The notes under the pieces were generated by a model. It saw only the letters and a program-made list of their open reading frames with translations. It did no database searches and had not been told where the DNA came from. The translations under genes were made by a program, and so were the position numbers. 64,000 nucleotides of DNA, from NCBI GenBank assembly GCA_038025085.1, contig CM076147.1:7598001-7662000 (forward strand). Reading direction: 5' to 3'. Position 1 is the stretch's first letter, and each line of letters starts with the position of its first letter. This stretch comes from Tetragonia tetragonoides. Taxonomy: Eukaryota > Streptophyta > Magnoliopsida > Caryophyllales > Aizoaceae. This document shows positions 33,771 through 45,331 of the stretch, one piece after another.

Positions 33771-35050
33771 ATGAAAATGATGATGTTTGGGCACAAGACC
33801 CACAACAAGTTCAAGCCGCACATACCTGCAAATCTAGAAAAGGATCTAACTCAACTGAGTGACAACTACTCCGAGCCATATGAGTGGATGAGATTGTATG
33901 CAATTGATCTACCTCAAAGTCACCAGGAACATCACCAGGAATTTCAACACCCATCTTCTGAAAATGATTCAAAATGCCTTTAAACTTCAAATCAACCATG
34001 TTATTCATCTCTTCCCTCATCTCTTCCCTTATCTCTTCTCTCATCTCTTCCCTTAGTTGTTGCGTAATCATAGGCAAATCATCCACCGAGATGGTCCCCC
34101 TTGGACCGCTTGCCTCTATCTGACTTAAACACTTCCGAAATGTTAGATCTTACTCCAACGCCTCTAACGCGCCCGATATGCTCCTTTTTTTTCCAAGTGC
34201 ACTGTTCAAGACATCATCTTGCCAATGCGGTGTCCATGATCCTTCTGAGGCTTTCTCCTGCCATTCTACCTGTTACAAATCGATAATTTATGAATTAATT
34301 TCAAGCATATGTATAAATCTAATATAGGAAATATTTTAATAACAAATAATTATGGTTACCATTTTTTTGAACACTTCCTCAGTGGGTTCCTTAGGAAAAT
34401 AATAGCCTCATCCTTCCTTATTCTTCTTAACTTTTGCCCTAACCCAATCATAACTATTTCGTACACTTGTTTGATCATCGGATAAAATCGAGGAATCAAT
34501 AGTTACTGATGTAGACAAAGAAGCAAGAGGGTCTTCAACGGCCCACTTCGCCCTCTTTGCTGTATATCCACCTTGCCCCAAATGATGTGGATGCGTGTTA
34601 AATTTTTGGATCTCCTTTGCCTTGTCACTAACTTTTTGTTTAAGAAAGGAAACAGAATATTATAATCAATGCAACACATTTTCTTTCAATAAAACTAAGA
34701 GTTCCTACCTTCTAAACTAGGGGAATGGGACTAAACATGCAACAAATCAGAACTGGTACAAAGAAAGACATCGGGTTGAGAATTGAATACTTTATCTCTA
34801 TGCCATAGGAATCAATACAAAGCAATAAAAACACAAATTATACGATAACATTACCTTAAACTCGTCTGACAAATGGTACTCCTTGAACTTCTCCCACTGT
34901 TCTTCAGTGATAAAATTATAATCCTCACGCGGGTCCTTACCTTCCAGCAAATAGTTGTTGACTAACTTGGACTTGAAATCCTTCCAACATCTCCCCGCAG
35001 AGATTAAATTTTTAGCCTTCCAAAGATCCTCCTTTATATTCCACTCATTC
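33771..35050 (-). pseudogene. CACTA 3 ORF, middle part with transposase_24-like region
   Basis: Reading the minus strand downwards: 35050-34860 encodes WNIKEDLWKAKNLISAGRCW and ITEEQWEKFKEYHLSDEF, typical of the transposase_24 domain. About 34640-34400 encodes HPHHLGQGGYTAKRAKWAVE and WVRAKVKKN. About 34250-34120 encodes GRVRGVG. 34086-33811 is a coiled-coil-like run of REEMREEIREEM repeats followed by LKFKGILNHFQKMG. The order matches plant Ptta/En-Spm proteins. A stop (TGA within KKNKEG*GYY) and frame changes show decay. Introns separate the blocks, but I cannot fix every border. Confidence 0.65.
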
Positions 35051-35091
35051 TGGAAAAAAAAAACGAATACATGGTTGAAAAATATTACTTA

Positions 35092-35164
35092 ATAAACAGT
35101 GGCCTGTGAGATATACAGAAGAACAATAGAAATCTATTTGTATTCTTGCAATAAACAGTGGCCT
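35092..35164 (+). repeat. ATAAACAGTGGCCT repeated upstream of the LINE
   Basis: ATAAACAGTGGCCT occurs at 35092-35105, at 35151-35164 directly before the LINE and at 40385-40398 directly after it. The last two are the LINE target duplication. The first is an extra copy sharing five more bases (GTGA and a preceding A) with the right-hand flank. Confidence 0.85.
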
Positions 35165-35274
35165 AACAAGTGATGGAAAATAAAGTGATTAAAAGCGGTC
35201 GTTTGAGCGGTTTGCTTTGAGGGGAGGCGATTTGCGATTCTCGTATCTCGCTCTTCTTGTCCGCCATTGAAGCC

Positions 35275-36815
35275 ATGCCACCGAAGGGCCAAGCTAAGAG
35301 AGGCAGGCCACCAAAGGTGAAATCCACCCAGAAGGAGGTTGCAGACAGTGACAAGGAGGTGGATACAACGGTGACCAAAAATGGTGACGATTCTAGGGTT
35401 TGCGAGCATAGCGGCCCTTCTTCTCCAACTACACCATTGATGCTTGGGGACTTTCTCTTGCCAGAGATCAGGATGCGCTCTGGTATCCATGGGGACAATC
35501 GAGGTATTATCTCTCCTCCTCGATCTGTTCGTGATGAATTAGCTGACCTAAGTTTCAACTGTGATGAGAATTTGAATTGTACCTCTGCGCATGATGATAC
35601 TTTTGATGATGATAATCCTGAAATTGTTTGTGAGGAGAGACGCCATAGTTGGGCGGAGGAAAGTGAGGGATTGCATGCTAACCCTGTGCTTGGGAATAAT
35701 GCTCGTAGTAATCACCAGAATAGGTCTAAAAACAACCCCAATTGGATTAATCTGTTTGCTAATAACCGAGATCCTAATATGGGCCTGAAATTGAAATTTA
35801 TACCTAGTGGTTCTGAAGGTGTTGAGCTGAAAATGGAGGATGTGGTGGAGGAATTGGATTTTTGGAAGAATACTCTTGTTGGCTTTGTTATTGGAGGGAA
35901 CCCTAAATTGATTACAATTCAAGAATTTGTTAGGAAGAATTGGAAGGGTGTTAAAGAACCTCATATTCATGTGCATAAGAGGGGTTGGTATTTCTTTTGA
36001 TTTGCCTCTCCAGATGACATGAATGCTATCTTGAGGAAGGACCATGGACAATCAGCAACATGACCTTCCTACTCAAACCTTGGACTCCTGAGTTTTGTTT
36101 GTAGAAGGAGAAGCTTAGTAAAGTTCCTGTCTGGGTCACACTACCTGGTTTGGACACCCATTTCTGGTCAGCTAGGGGTTTGAGTAAAATTGCTAGCAAG
36201 ATTGGATCCCCCTTGTTTGCTGATAAATGTACAGCAACCAAGATAAAGATCTCTTATGCCAGAATTATTGTGGAGGTGGATGTGTCTCATCCTCTCCCTG
36301 ATGTCATTCCTTTGAGAACTCCATTTGGAATTTGGCTAAGGCAGCGTGTGGATTACGAGTGGGTTCCCTATTATTGTCATTTTTGTGACACTTTGGGCCA
36401 TGAGGATGCCAGTTGCAAGAGGAAAGCTGGATGGGAAAAGAGAGGTGCTGTGCCTGCAGCTGTCCAAGAGAGTTCTACTATTCCTGTGCCAAGGCAGGAG
36501 GTGGTGCCACAGGTTGTGCAGGTGGTCAGTTTGAATACTTCTGAGCCTGAACAGGGACTGGAACTAGATATCCAGAAGGAAAATGGTGATATTGACAAGA
36601 TAGAAGTGGGTGAGGTAGTACATAATGGGGATGAGGCTTGGTTGCCTGTCTCTAGGCCAGCTAGGTCTGAGGTCAGGAGGGGTGAAAACAGGTTCTTTGA
36701 TGTGGGCAAGATGCTGAATAGATTTGCTGCACTTAGTGACCATAGGAGAACTACACAGAGTAACAGGGGTGAGGAGGAGGGTAGGCACTCTCAGGGAGCT
36801 GAGGGTGTTTTTTGA
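35275..36815 (+). pseudogene. LINE ORF1: gag-like DUF4283 protein with CCHC knuckle, inactivated
   Basis: The ATG at 35275 opens MPPKGQAKRGRPPKVKS, a basic N-terminus. DUF4283-like sequence starts around LDFWKNTLVGFVIGGNP. A TGA (35998-36000) replaces what was probably an Arg codon in WYFF*FAS. A 1-nt frameshift occurs near 36037, and a TAG (36102-36104) sits in FCL*KEKLSKVPVWV. The rest is open: LPGLDTHFWSARGLSKIAS, RTPFGIWLRQRVDYEWVPYY and then CHFCDTLGHEDASC, a CX2CX4HX4C zinc knuckle for nucleic acid binding. ORF1 proteins of this type package the LINE RNA. It ends at 36813-36815, ten bases before the ORF2 start. Confidence 0.85.
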
Positions 36816-36824
36816 CCCTGGGAG

Positions 36825-39800
36825 ATGATATTCTCGTCTTGGAATATCAGGGGGTGTAATGCTCCCTGGAAGCAGAGGGAGGTGAAGGAGTTTTTCTTGA
36901 AGAATAAATTGGATGTTTTGGGTTTGTTGGAAACAAAAATTAAAAAAGATAATGTGGATAAGTTTGCAAAATTTCTGGGGAAGGGCTTAAGCTCTTGTAA
37001 TAACTATGATAAGCATTATAATGGGAGGGTCTGGATTGTATGGAATCCTTTTAATGTGAATGTTACTGTGTTGGGTATGTCTGCCTAGGCTATCCATTGC
37101 AAGATTGTCTCTAAGAGGAGTGATTTCAGCTGTGTCACTTCCTTTGTGTACGCTTTTAATGAAGTTGAGGAGAGAAGAGACATGTGGGATGACTTGTGCC
37201 ATAGGGCTGGTCAGTTCCAGGAACCTTGGGTTATTATGGGGGATTTCAGTGTCATCATGAAGGTGGAGGAGAGACTTAGTAATTCCCTCCCAGATCTGAG
37301 TGAGATTAATGAGTTTGTGAGTTGCCTTACTACTGCTGGTCTCATTGACATGCAGGCCACTGGATGTATGTACACTTGGTGGAATAAGCAGGAGGGGAGT
37401 CATAGGGTCTTCAGCAAATTGGATAGGGTCCTTGTTAATGGGGATTGGATTCTCAAAGGTGTCCCTGCTACTGCAGAATTTCTTACCCCTGGAGTCTCTG
37501 ATCATTGCTCAGCCTTGGTTAATATTGATGAACAGGTGAGTAATGTGCCTAAAGCTTTCAAGTTCTTGAATGTCTGGGCTCAGGATGAAACCTTCTTGGA
37601 TACAGTTAGGGATGTCTGGGATAGACCTGTTAGAGGGTGTAGCATGTTCCAGATTTTTTCAAAGTTGAAAATGCTGAAACATAAATTTAAAGAGCTCCAC
37701 CATAACAAGTACAGTGGCATCACCAAAAGAGTTCTGGAGTGCAGGGAGGAGCTTGTGAGAGTTCAGCAGATGTTGATGGAGGACCCTATGGACCAGAATA
37801 TGCTTAGCTCTGAGAAACAGTTAGCTTCCCTGTATGCTAACTTGAAAAAAGCTGAAACTTCAGCTGTGTATCAGAGAGCAAAAAATACTGATATCAAGAT
37901 GGCTGATGAAAATTGTGCCTACTTCTATGCGAAACTTGCAGAGAGGAAGGCACGTGCCAGGTTGGGTAACATCAAGGACCTCAATGGGAATACTCATAGG
38001 GGTGAGGAAGAGGTTGTTGCAGCTTTTATTGCCTATTATGAAGGCTTGTTGGGTACTGCAATGCCTGCGGATGAGTTCCAAGCTCACAAGATTGGGGAGG
38101 GGCCTATGCTTGATTCTGGAGATTAGGAATGTTTGCTGGCTGTGGTTACGGACAAGGAAATAAAGGAGGCTCTTTTTTCAATCTCTGACATTAAAGCCCC
38201 TGGTATGGATGGGTTCTCCTCTTGTTTCTTTAAGAGAGCTTGAAGCATTGTGGGAAAGGATGTCTGTAAAGCTGTGAGAGACTTTTTTAAAAATGGCAAA
38301 TTGTTGAAGCAGGTTAATTCAACGGTTATTTCACTCATACCAAAGATTGATGTCCCGGATTGTGTCTCTGACTTTAGACCAATCTCGTGTTGCTCTGTGA
38401 TGTACAAAGTCCTCACCAAGGTGTTAACTAATCGAATTAAAGGAGTGGTGGACAAAGTTGTGGGCAAGGAACAGAATGCTTTTGTCCCTCATAGGAGCAT
38501 GGTGGAGAACATCTTCTTAGCTCAAGAGCTGGTTAAACACTATGGTAGAGCGCATATTTCACCTCGGGTTACTATAAAGGTGGATATTAAGAAGGCTTAC
38601 GACTCGGTGGATTGGTCCTTTCTGCAGAATGTGTTGCTGTTCTTAGGCTTCCCTGAGCCCTTTGTAAGACTGATTATGAAATGTGTTTCTAGTCCTTGGT
38701 ACTCCCTCAACATCCAGGGGTCCCCTAGAGGGTTCTTTGAAGGAAAAAAGGGGTTAAGGCAGGGTGACCCAATGTCGCCTTACCTTTTTGTGTTGTGTGT
38801 TGAAATTTTGGTGAGGATGCTACAAAAAGTGAGGGAGGATCCTAATTTCAGTAGCCACCCTAAATGTGCTAAGCTTAAGATGAATACCTTGGCTTTTGCG
38901 GATGATATGTTGATGTTCTCAAGGGGGGATACTGGGTCTGTTAGAGCCATGAACAACTGCTTCCTTGCTTTTTCCAGGATGTCTGGCTTGTATGCTAACC
39001 CCCAAAAGACATGTGTGTATTTTGGGGGGGGGGGGGTAAAGGAGGAGGTGAAGCAGCAGATGCTTAGCTTCACTGGTTTTACTGAGGAGAAGTTGCCTTT
39101 TAGGTATTTGGGGGTTCCATTACACTCCTCGCGACTCACTGTGCACATGTGTCAGCCTCTCTTGGAAAAGATCAAGGATAGAGTGTGTAATTGGGCTACT
39201 AGGTTCCTCTCTTATGCTGGGAAGGTCCAATTGATCAACACTGTGGGCTTTGGTATTCAGGCCTTCTAGGCCTCAGTGTTCGTGTTGCCCAAACTGGTGG
39301 TCAAGCAAATGGAGAGGATTTGCAGGGACTTTTTTTGGGGTTGTGGTGATGATAAGAGGAAGCTCATGCTGGTGAGTTGGAAGGCTATGTGCAAACCCTA
39401 TGCTGAAGGGGGGTTTAAACATGAAAGATATTCTCTCCTGGAATAGAGCTCTATACTCAAAATGGTTGTGGCAGCTACTAGTTAATAAAGAAACAGCTTG
39501 GGTACAATGGATCCACCATTACTATATGAAGAATACCTGTTTGTGGGATGTCCAGAGGAAGCCTAATGACTCCCAAATGTGGAAGAACTTGCTAGCTATC
39601 CGCGATGACTTACTGACCCTTGCAGGTAGCCAGGTTGCAGCTGAAGCTTTGATTAGCTCATGGGTCAGAGGGGATAAGTTCAAAGTGAAGTTGTCCTATG
39701 ATTGCCTTAGAGGGTCCCAGGAGACTTACAATTGGTGCAGGGTGGTCTGGAACAATATGAGTCTGCCTAGGCACAGGCTCACTCTGTGGATGGCTTCCAG

Positions 39801-40212
39801 AAATAAGCTAGCTACTGTAGATAATTTGGTGAGTAGGGGGATGATCTTGGTGAATAGATGTTGTTTATGCAGAAGGGATGTTGAGACTGCTTCGCATCTG
39901 TTTTTCCAATGTGACCTGGCCAATGCTGTATGGTGTCGGGTGTTAAGTTGGATGGGTGTGAGTCCACGCAGATACAACCTGAAGAAGGAACTGACTTGGT
40001 TTAAGAAGCATTGCAGAGGGAAACGACCTGACAAACTGCTTAAACGTGCAGCTTTGGCAGCCACTGTGTACGAGGTGTGGCACGAACGGAACCTCAGGGT
40101 ATTCAGGGAGACGAATAGGAGCGTGGAGCAGATGGTCTATAGTATACAGTGTTCAGTGTGTGCTCGCTTTTTGGCTAGATTTACTGATAGCTGCTTATGG
40201 GATATCTTGTAG
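36825..40212 (+). pseudogene. LINE ORF2: endonuclease, reverse transcriptase, zf-RVT; inactivated by four stops
   Basis: Starts MIFSSWNIRGCNAPWKQREV, an endonuclease/exonuclease/phosphatase domain with LLETKI (catalytic Glu), GDFSVI and SDHC. The reverse transcriptase follows: FRPISCCSVMYKVLTKVL, VDIKKAYDSVDW, GLRQGDPMSPYLFVLC and the catalytic FADDM. A zf-RVT region near the end contains CCLCRRDVETASHLFFQC. Stops: TAG 37087-37089 (SA*AIHCK), TAG 38124-38126 (GD*ECL), TGA 38241-38243 (KRA*SIV), TAG 39268-39270 (QAF*AS). About 130 bases between 39270 and 39400 remain open in other frames, and a poly(G) run (39024-39036) lies in the RT thumb. No RNase H domain follows. Function in life: nicking the target and copying LINE RNA. 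Confidence 0.92.
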
Positions 40213-40398
40213 GGGTTGGGTAGTTTGATGTAGTGCGTCCATCTTTGTATTTTGTATTGTTGGGTAGTTGTTCTGTGACCACAGGCCATCTCCTGTGGTT
40301 TTTTTTACTGATTTTTGGGCTTTTTTTCCCCTAGTGGATGAATAAAAGACCACGTAAATTGCTCCAAAAAATAAATAAATAAAAATAAACAGTGGCCT

Positions 40399-41660
40399 GT
40401 GATGCAGCTTTCTCTAGCTCTCCTGCTTGTGTGTTTACAAATGCAGAAAAGTTCTTGGAACTTGGCTACCAAAAGAAATGCAAAATTAGAGACATTCCTG
40501 AAGCCGAACTCTGGGCTATCAAAAAGGTCTATCAATAGCAGTGGACAAGGGATGGAGAAAGCTTAGGATACACTCTGACATTATTACTGCTGTGAGTAGA
40601 ATCAAGGCTGACCCTGTTGTACCAGAAATTCATCGGCATACTTTGACATGTAGCCATGTAGGGACCTCGGGAGGAATCTGCAGGGAGTTAGGAGCACTTC
40701 TATTGGAAAACTAACCAAGTTGCTACATGCTAACAAGAAAGGTGAAAAATGGGAATATTCAGATTGGCACCTCTGTTACTTCTAGCCAACGCACCCTATT
40801 TGTAATCAATATCTTGAGGCTGATTTTGATGGTTACTCATAAGTCATATACAAATACCACACAGGTTGTTGTAAAGTAACTTTACTTAGTAAGGACCTTT
40901 ATCAACCGCACAATAATAAAAGCAAACAATAAGACAATCCATCTAACCGCAGCAAGTAAAAAAATAAACAGAGACAGCGCCTAATGTATAGAAAAACAAA
41001 CTTTGTTTCACCTTCCCCACAAGTACGAAAAAAATCCTAGTGAGCACAGCATATACACTACAAATTAAATAAAAACTAAAAAAGTTCCTGCATCACTCAA
41101 CGGATCTTCTACCTCCCACACTTCTTTGCATTTTCCAAATCTTCTCTCCTCCTGCTCCACAAGGCTCTATAGACCCCAATCTGAAGCCCCTTCAAACTTC
41201 TCTACTTATATCTTGGGAGTAAGGACACACAAGAATGAACTCCTCAGACACTTACTTCCAGCACAGCAGATAAAGGGCAATTGTGGAATCATTCTCATTT
41301 TAAAGTGCAGGCAGTCAGCCAGCAAAAACTTATGCTCATCGTTTATCGCCGTCCAACACCAAGGCTCTTAAAAAGTACACAAATTATTGTATTTCTGTGG
41401 TAACCACCCCCCCCCCCCTTATTAAGCTTTCAGCCATCCTTCTCAAATTCAAACAAGGTATTGACTGAACCAACCAATTCAAAGAACAAAACAAAAACCA
41501 CAAATTCTCATGAGAGAGACAACCAAATCAAATATCCTTTAATTGACTCTAGAGTCGAAATTGTTGATTGGAAATCCACTAAGTTCTAATTTATGAGCTA
41601 GTATAATAGGAGCTGGGGACCCTGTGATCATACAAGCAAGAAATCTCTATTTGTTCTTCA
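40399..41660. other. CACTA 3 interior between LINE and LTR element
   Basis: Non-coding by eye, with short unrelated frames. It contains a poly(C) run at about 41407-41418. No transposon ends or domains recognised. Confidence 0.4.
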
Positions 41661-41665
41661 CGTAA

Positions 41666-44375
41666 TGTAGCACTCCGAATTTTCTACTAAAAAAAATAAA
41701 TAAAAAATAGATAAAAGTCATGCCAAAATTTCGGCAGAGTCCCATTTGTAAATAGGCATCTCAAGTTATCGACTTTACAAAACCTACTTAAACAGAATAT
41801 TAAAACAAAATCCAATCAACCCAGCGGAAGACTCTAATAAAATCCGGGTGCTACCACCACACTCACTCATAGAATGAGTGTAAGGCTCTTCAACTGACTT
41901 CTAATAATAATTTTATGAATTACTATAATGGTCTATTTATTACATTTAATCAGTAAGCTAGAAATATAATTTAAATCTAAAAGCAAGCTCTTCTTGCCAA
42001 GACTCTATTCGACTACTATCTGGAGCATCCTCACCACAAAATAACCTGCATACAAATAATCTGTCACCAGGGAAATACACGATTCACATCATGGGTGACA
42101 GCCCGAAAACGGGTCAGCGTGAACTGAGTAACTCACATCAATCACGTAAAGACCATCTTAAATTCAGTTCAAGATATACACGTATATGCATAACTCACAT
42201 AAAACACTCACATGAATCCTACCTAAACTGCAAATCATTACATAAACAACTAATAGTTCTAATCTATATGCTTTATCCAGGTAACGACATTCACACTAAA
42301 GAAAGCAACAACAAGAACCACCTAGGAAACATAAATAGCTTGTCATTTCCATCTTTCTCGTGTCTTATACTCTTGTTAGCTTAATTGTTCAACTCAATTG
42401 TTCTTCTTTAACTTTAGTTTGGTAGCTTCACACTTTTAACTTGGCACAAGGGAGGTTAGAATCCTAGGGCTGCCACATCTGGGGACATTTAAAACCATCC
42501 GACCATATCTGGGGGTCGCTTAGCCACATCTGGGGGCTCATCGGAACTGTTGACCACATCTGGGGGTCAATAGCCACATCTGGGGGCTAGGACACATCTG
42601 GTCCCAGTTCAAAACTCATATGGGATGTCTCCCGAACTGTTGTTATCCAAAATTCCTAAACTACCAGGTGCCATCTTCCACTTTAAATGATTAGTAGCTT
42701 TTATTAACGTTTTCTGTCCTTTATCTCTTATGAAGTTTACACAATACGTCATATACTTGCACATAACATTCATAGCTCGTACCATAGGAATACATTCTCA
42801 TTCCTTTTCTTTCTCTTGATTCACTTCTTTACTTGTATATCACAACCTAGCAGAAATAGCTCAAACATGTAAACAATTGGTCTAATACCTCATAGCAAAC
42901 CTACACACTTTAACTTGTAAACTAGAGTCTTAATATGATCATTCTCATTTTACATATAACTTGTATAAATACACATCATAGGACGATAACTCGCCATCCT
43001 CAATCCTTTGTTATAATGTACTACATCCCAGCAAGGCAAATTTCAGTAAAAGATAACTAAATAGCAACCATTTGTTTACTCACACGACTTCATGCAATTC
43101 AGACAATAACTATCATGTCAGTACATCTACAAGAATTATAATAGCTCACGTTCTCTCTTTGCTTGCGTAAATAAGCTCTCAATTCAAGTAATAACTATTA
43201 TGTTCACACTTTACTATTAGGTTTAAGATGCAAATAAAACTAAGAAAAGAACAACATATTTGCTCACATCTTATCATCACCTAAACTTATAGCTTTCCAT
43301 ACACCAACTATAGTATTCTAGGCAGCATGTATTTTGATTCCAGATACTCTAATCCAACTATATATAGTATTCTGGATAGCATGTATTCAGATTTCAGATA
43401 CTTTAACTAATAGCGAACAATTTGTTTTCTTCCTCCTAAGCATACTAAGCACGTAGATAACCTACCTATCAACAACATATAGGTGTTTCCAGGTCAATAA
43501 ACAAGACTAACTTACATACTCACGCTTAACATTAGTATCTACTATACTACTAGCTGAATTTACACAAATTATTACTATACCATAATTTCATATCAAATCA
43601 ATCCAATTACTCATATACATAGTATACTCAAAATGAATCTAAAACCCAACCGTACAAAATAGATATAAGTTACCTCTAATCGAACCACCGAAAGCAATTA
43701 CGCACCATAAATCCTCCAATTCAATCCTCAAACATCCATCATATATGCATATAAAAAGAATAGATAAATTAAAACCCAATTAAGAATTTAATCACTAAAT
43801 ACCCAAATCAATTTAGGGCTTAAGGTTTCTGGACACAAACCAACTAAAAGGACGAACTAGGCATCGACTTTGGTGGCGTCTAGGTGGCGTTTGGGTGCTT
43901 GACTCGCCGGAATCCATGGCACACAACAGCAACACGCAAAAACAGAATAGAGGACAGAGAAATCCTCGCGTGATGCAGAACTGAGAGGAGAGAGAAAACT
44001 TTGACCTTCACCAGCAAACTAGCAACACCAGCAGTAAAGTTTTAAGAGAGGGAGAGAAGTGAAGTAGATGGTGGTGAGACGTGAAAGAGAGTCATGGTGA
44101 TGGTGGTGTCTTGGTGTTTAGAGGCAGAGCAAATGGAGTGAGGGTTTGAGCGTGAGAGAGAAAATGGGTGGGGGTTCTATACTGATCAACATAAAAGGAA
44201 AGAAAGGCGGTGGAGGCTAATGAAGTCGGTTCTAAGGAAAACCCAATTAGCAATACAAGTCCACATTTACATACTAGCTAATTTAATCACCACCCAACTT
44301 TAAAAAGGAAATACTTTTATTTAACAAAACATAAAACTAAATTATGAAAATATGATAATTACTCGGGGTATTACA
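41666..44375 (-). repeat. 3' LTR (2710 bp)
   Basis: Low-coordinate LTR of the minus-strand element. CCACATCTGGGGG-type words cluster at 42470-42600. The first bases (TGTAGCACTCC) carry two changes from the partner's TGTAACACCCC. Confidence 0.92.
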
Positions 44376-45331
44376 TTCTACCCTCCTTACAAAAAGTTTC
44401 GTCCTCGAAACTTGCGGAAAATAAGTTTATATAGAAATATGGGGTTCTACACTTTATCCCCCTTAAAAAATTTTCGTCTCTAAAATTAATCATGTAAAAT
44501 GAGAACATTGTGTATCAACTAACATTTACGCATATAGTTCTCATTAAAACAGAACACAAAAGAGCATATAAACCTTTCTATACTATGCTTCCGCTGCACA
44601 CTCTGATCATTGTTCTTTCTCTATTTACTAGTACTTAGTTTATCATAACAAGCTACAGGTAGACACAAAATGCATCAATACGTCTGCATCCATTTGCTTA
44701 ATCATGAAACATCATTCAGGTATATAATGAAACCTCAAACAGGAGCCTCAAATCTATCATACAGACTCACTAGAGATGGTCTTATAGCACACAATCATAA
44801 ATTTTCAATAAACAAGAAAACTCAAGCATAAACCCTTATAACACAGAAGGCATAAAAGAAATACAGAAGAATTCACCCAAACAAATTACAATGCACATAA
44901 TCTGCAATTCAACTAACTCATTGATCATAATCTGGGTAAGTACTAGTAGCTTGTTATTTTCCAACTTAGCTCAATTTGCCAGATAAAAAAAACAATTGGT
45001 TCTGTACTAGCATGCTTCTAACTTGAAGCCAATAACTAGTCAGCATGCACATTTAGCACATACGGAAATATGTACAATTAGTGACAATACACTAACGATC
45101 AGAAACACGAGAGACACGTAGTACGCGAAGCAAACTTCAAAGCTAAAAAGTAATTTCAAAGCCAACAAACCTATCTAATGCTCACTCTTAAACGGCTTAG
45201 TTATTCCAGTTTTCCTAGTTCCAATTTTACCTAGTCTTAGTTATTTCAATTTATCCTAAACAATTTAATTAACGCTTAGATCATGAAGATCATTGCGTTG
45301 ACACCAAGAGCGAACTGCTCTGATACCACTT

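Larger units (their letters stand above)
35165..40384 (+). mobile_element. L1-clade LINE, near full length, 14-bp target duplication
   Basis: Non-LTR retrotransposon with a gag-like ORF1 and an endonuclease/RT ORF2. It ends in an A-rich tail (AAAAAATAAATAAATAAAA) and is flanked by ATAAACAGTGGCCT on both sides. It lies in an intron-like gap of the CACTA 3 ORF. About 5.2 kb is close to full length for plant L1 elements. All frame-breaking stops look like G:C to A:T transitions, plus one 1-nt frameshift in ORF1. Confidence 0.93.

Noticed and set aside
41407..41418. Poly(C)/poly(G) runs here and at 39024, 48047, 50667 as functional G-quadruplex sites
   Set aside because: Simple homopolymers in transposon DNA, prone to assembly error; no supporting context.
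42091..42384. Open frames of 97 codons repeated at 42091 and 45757
   Set aside because: They lie at equivalent positions in the two LTRs of one retrotransposon, antisense to it, with no domain; the similarity is LTR duplication, not two genes.
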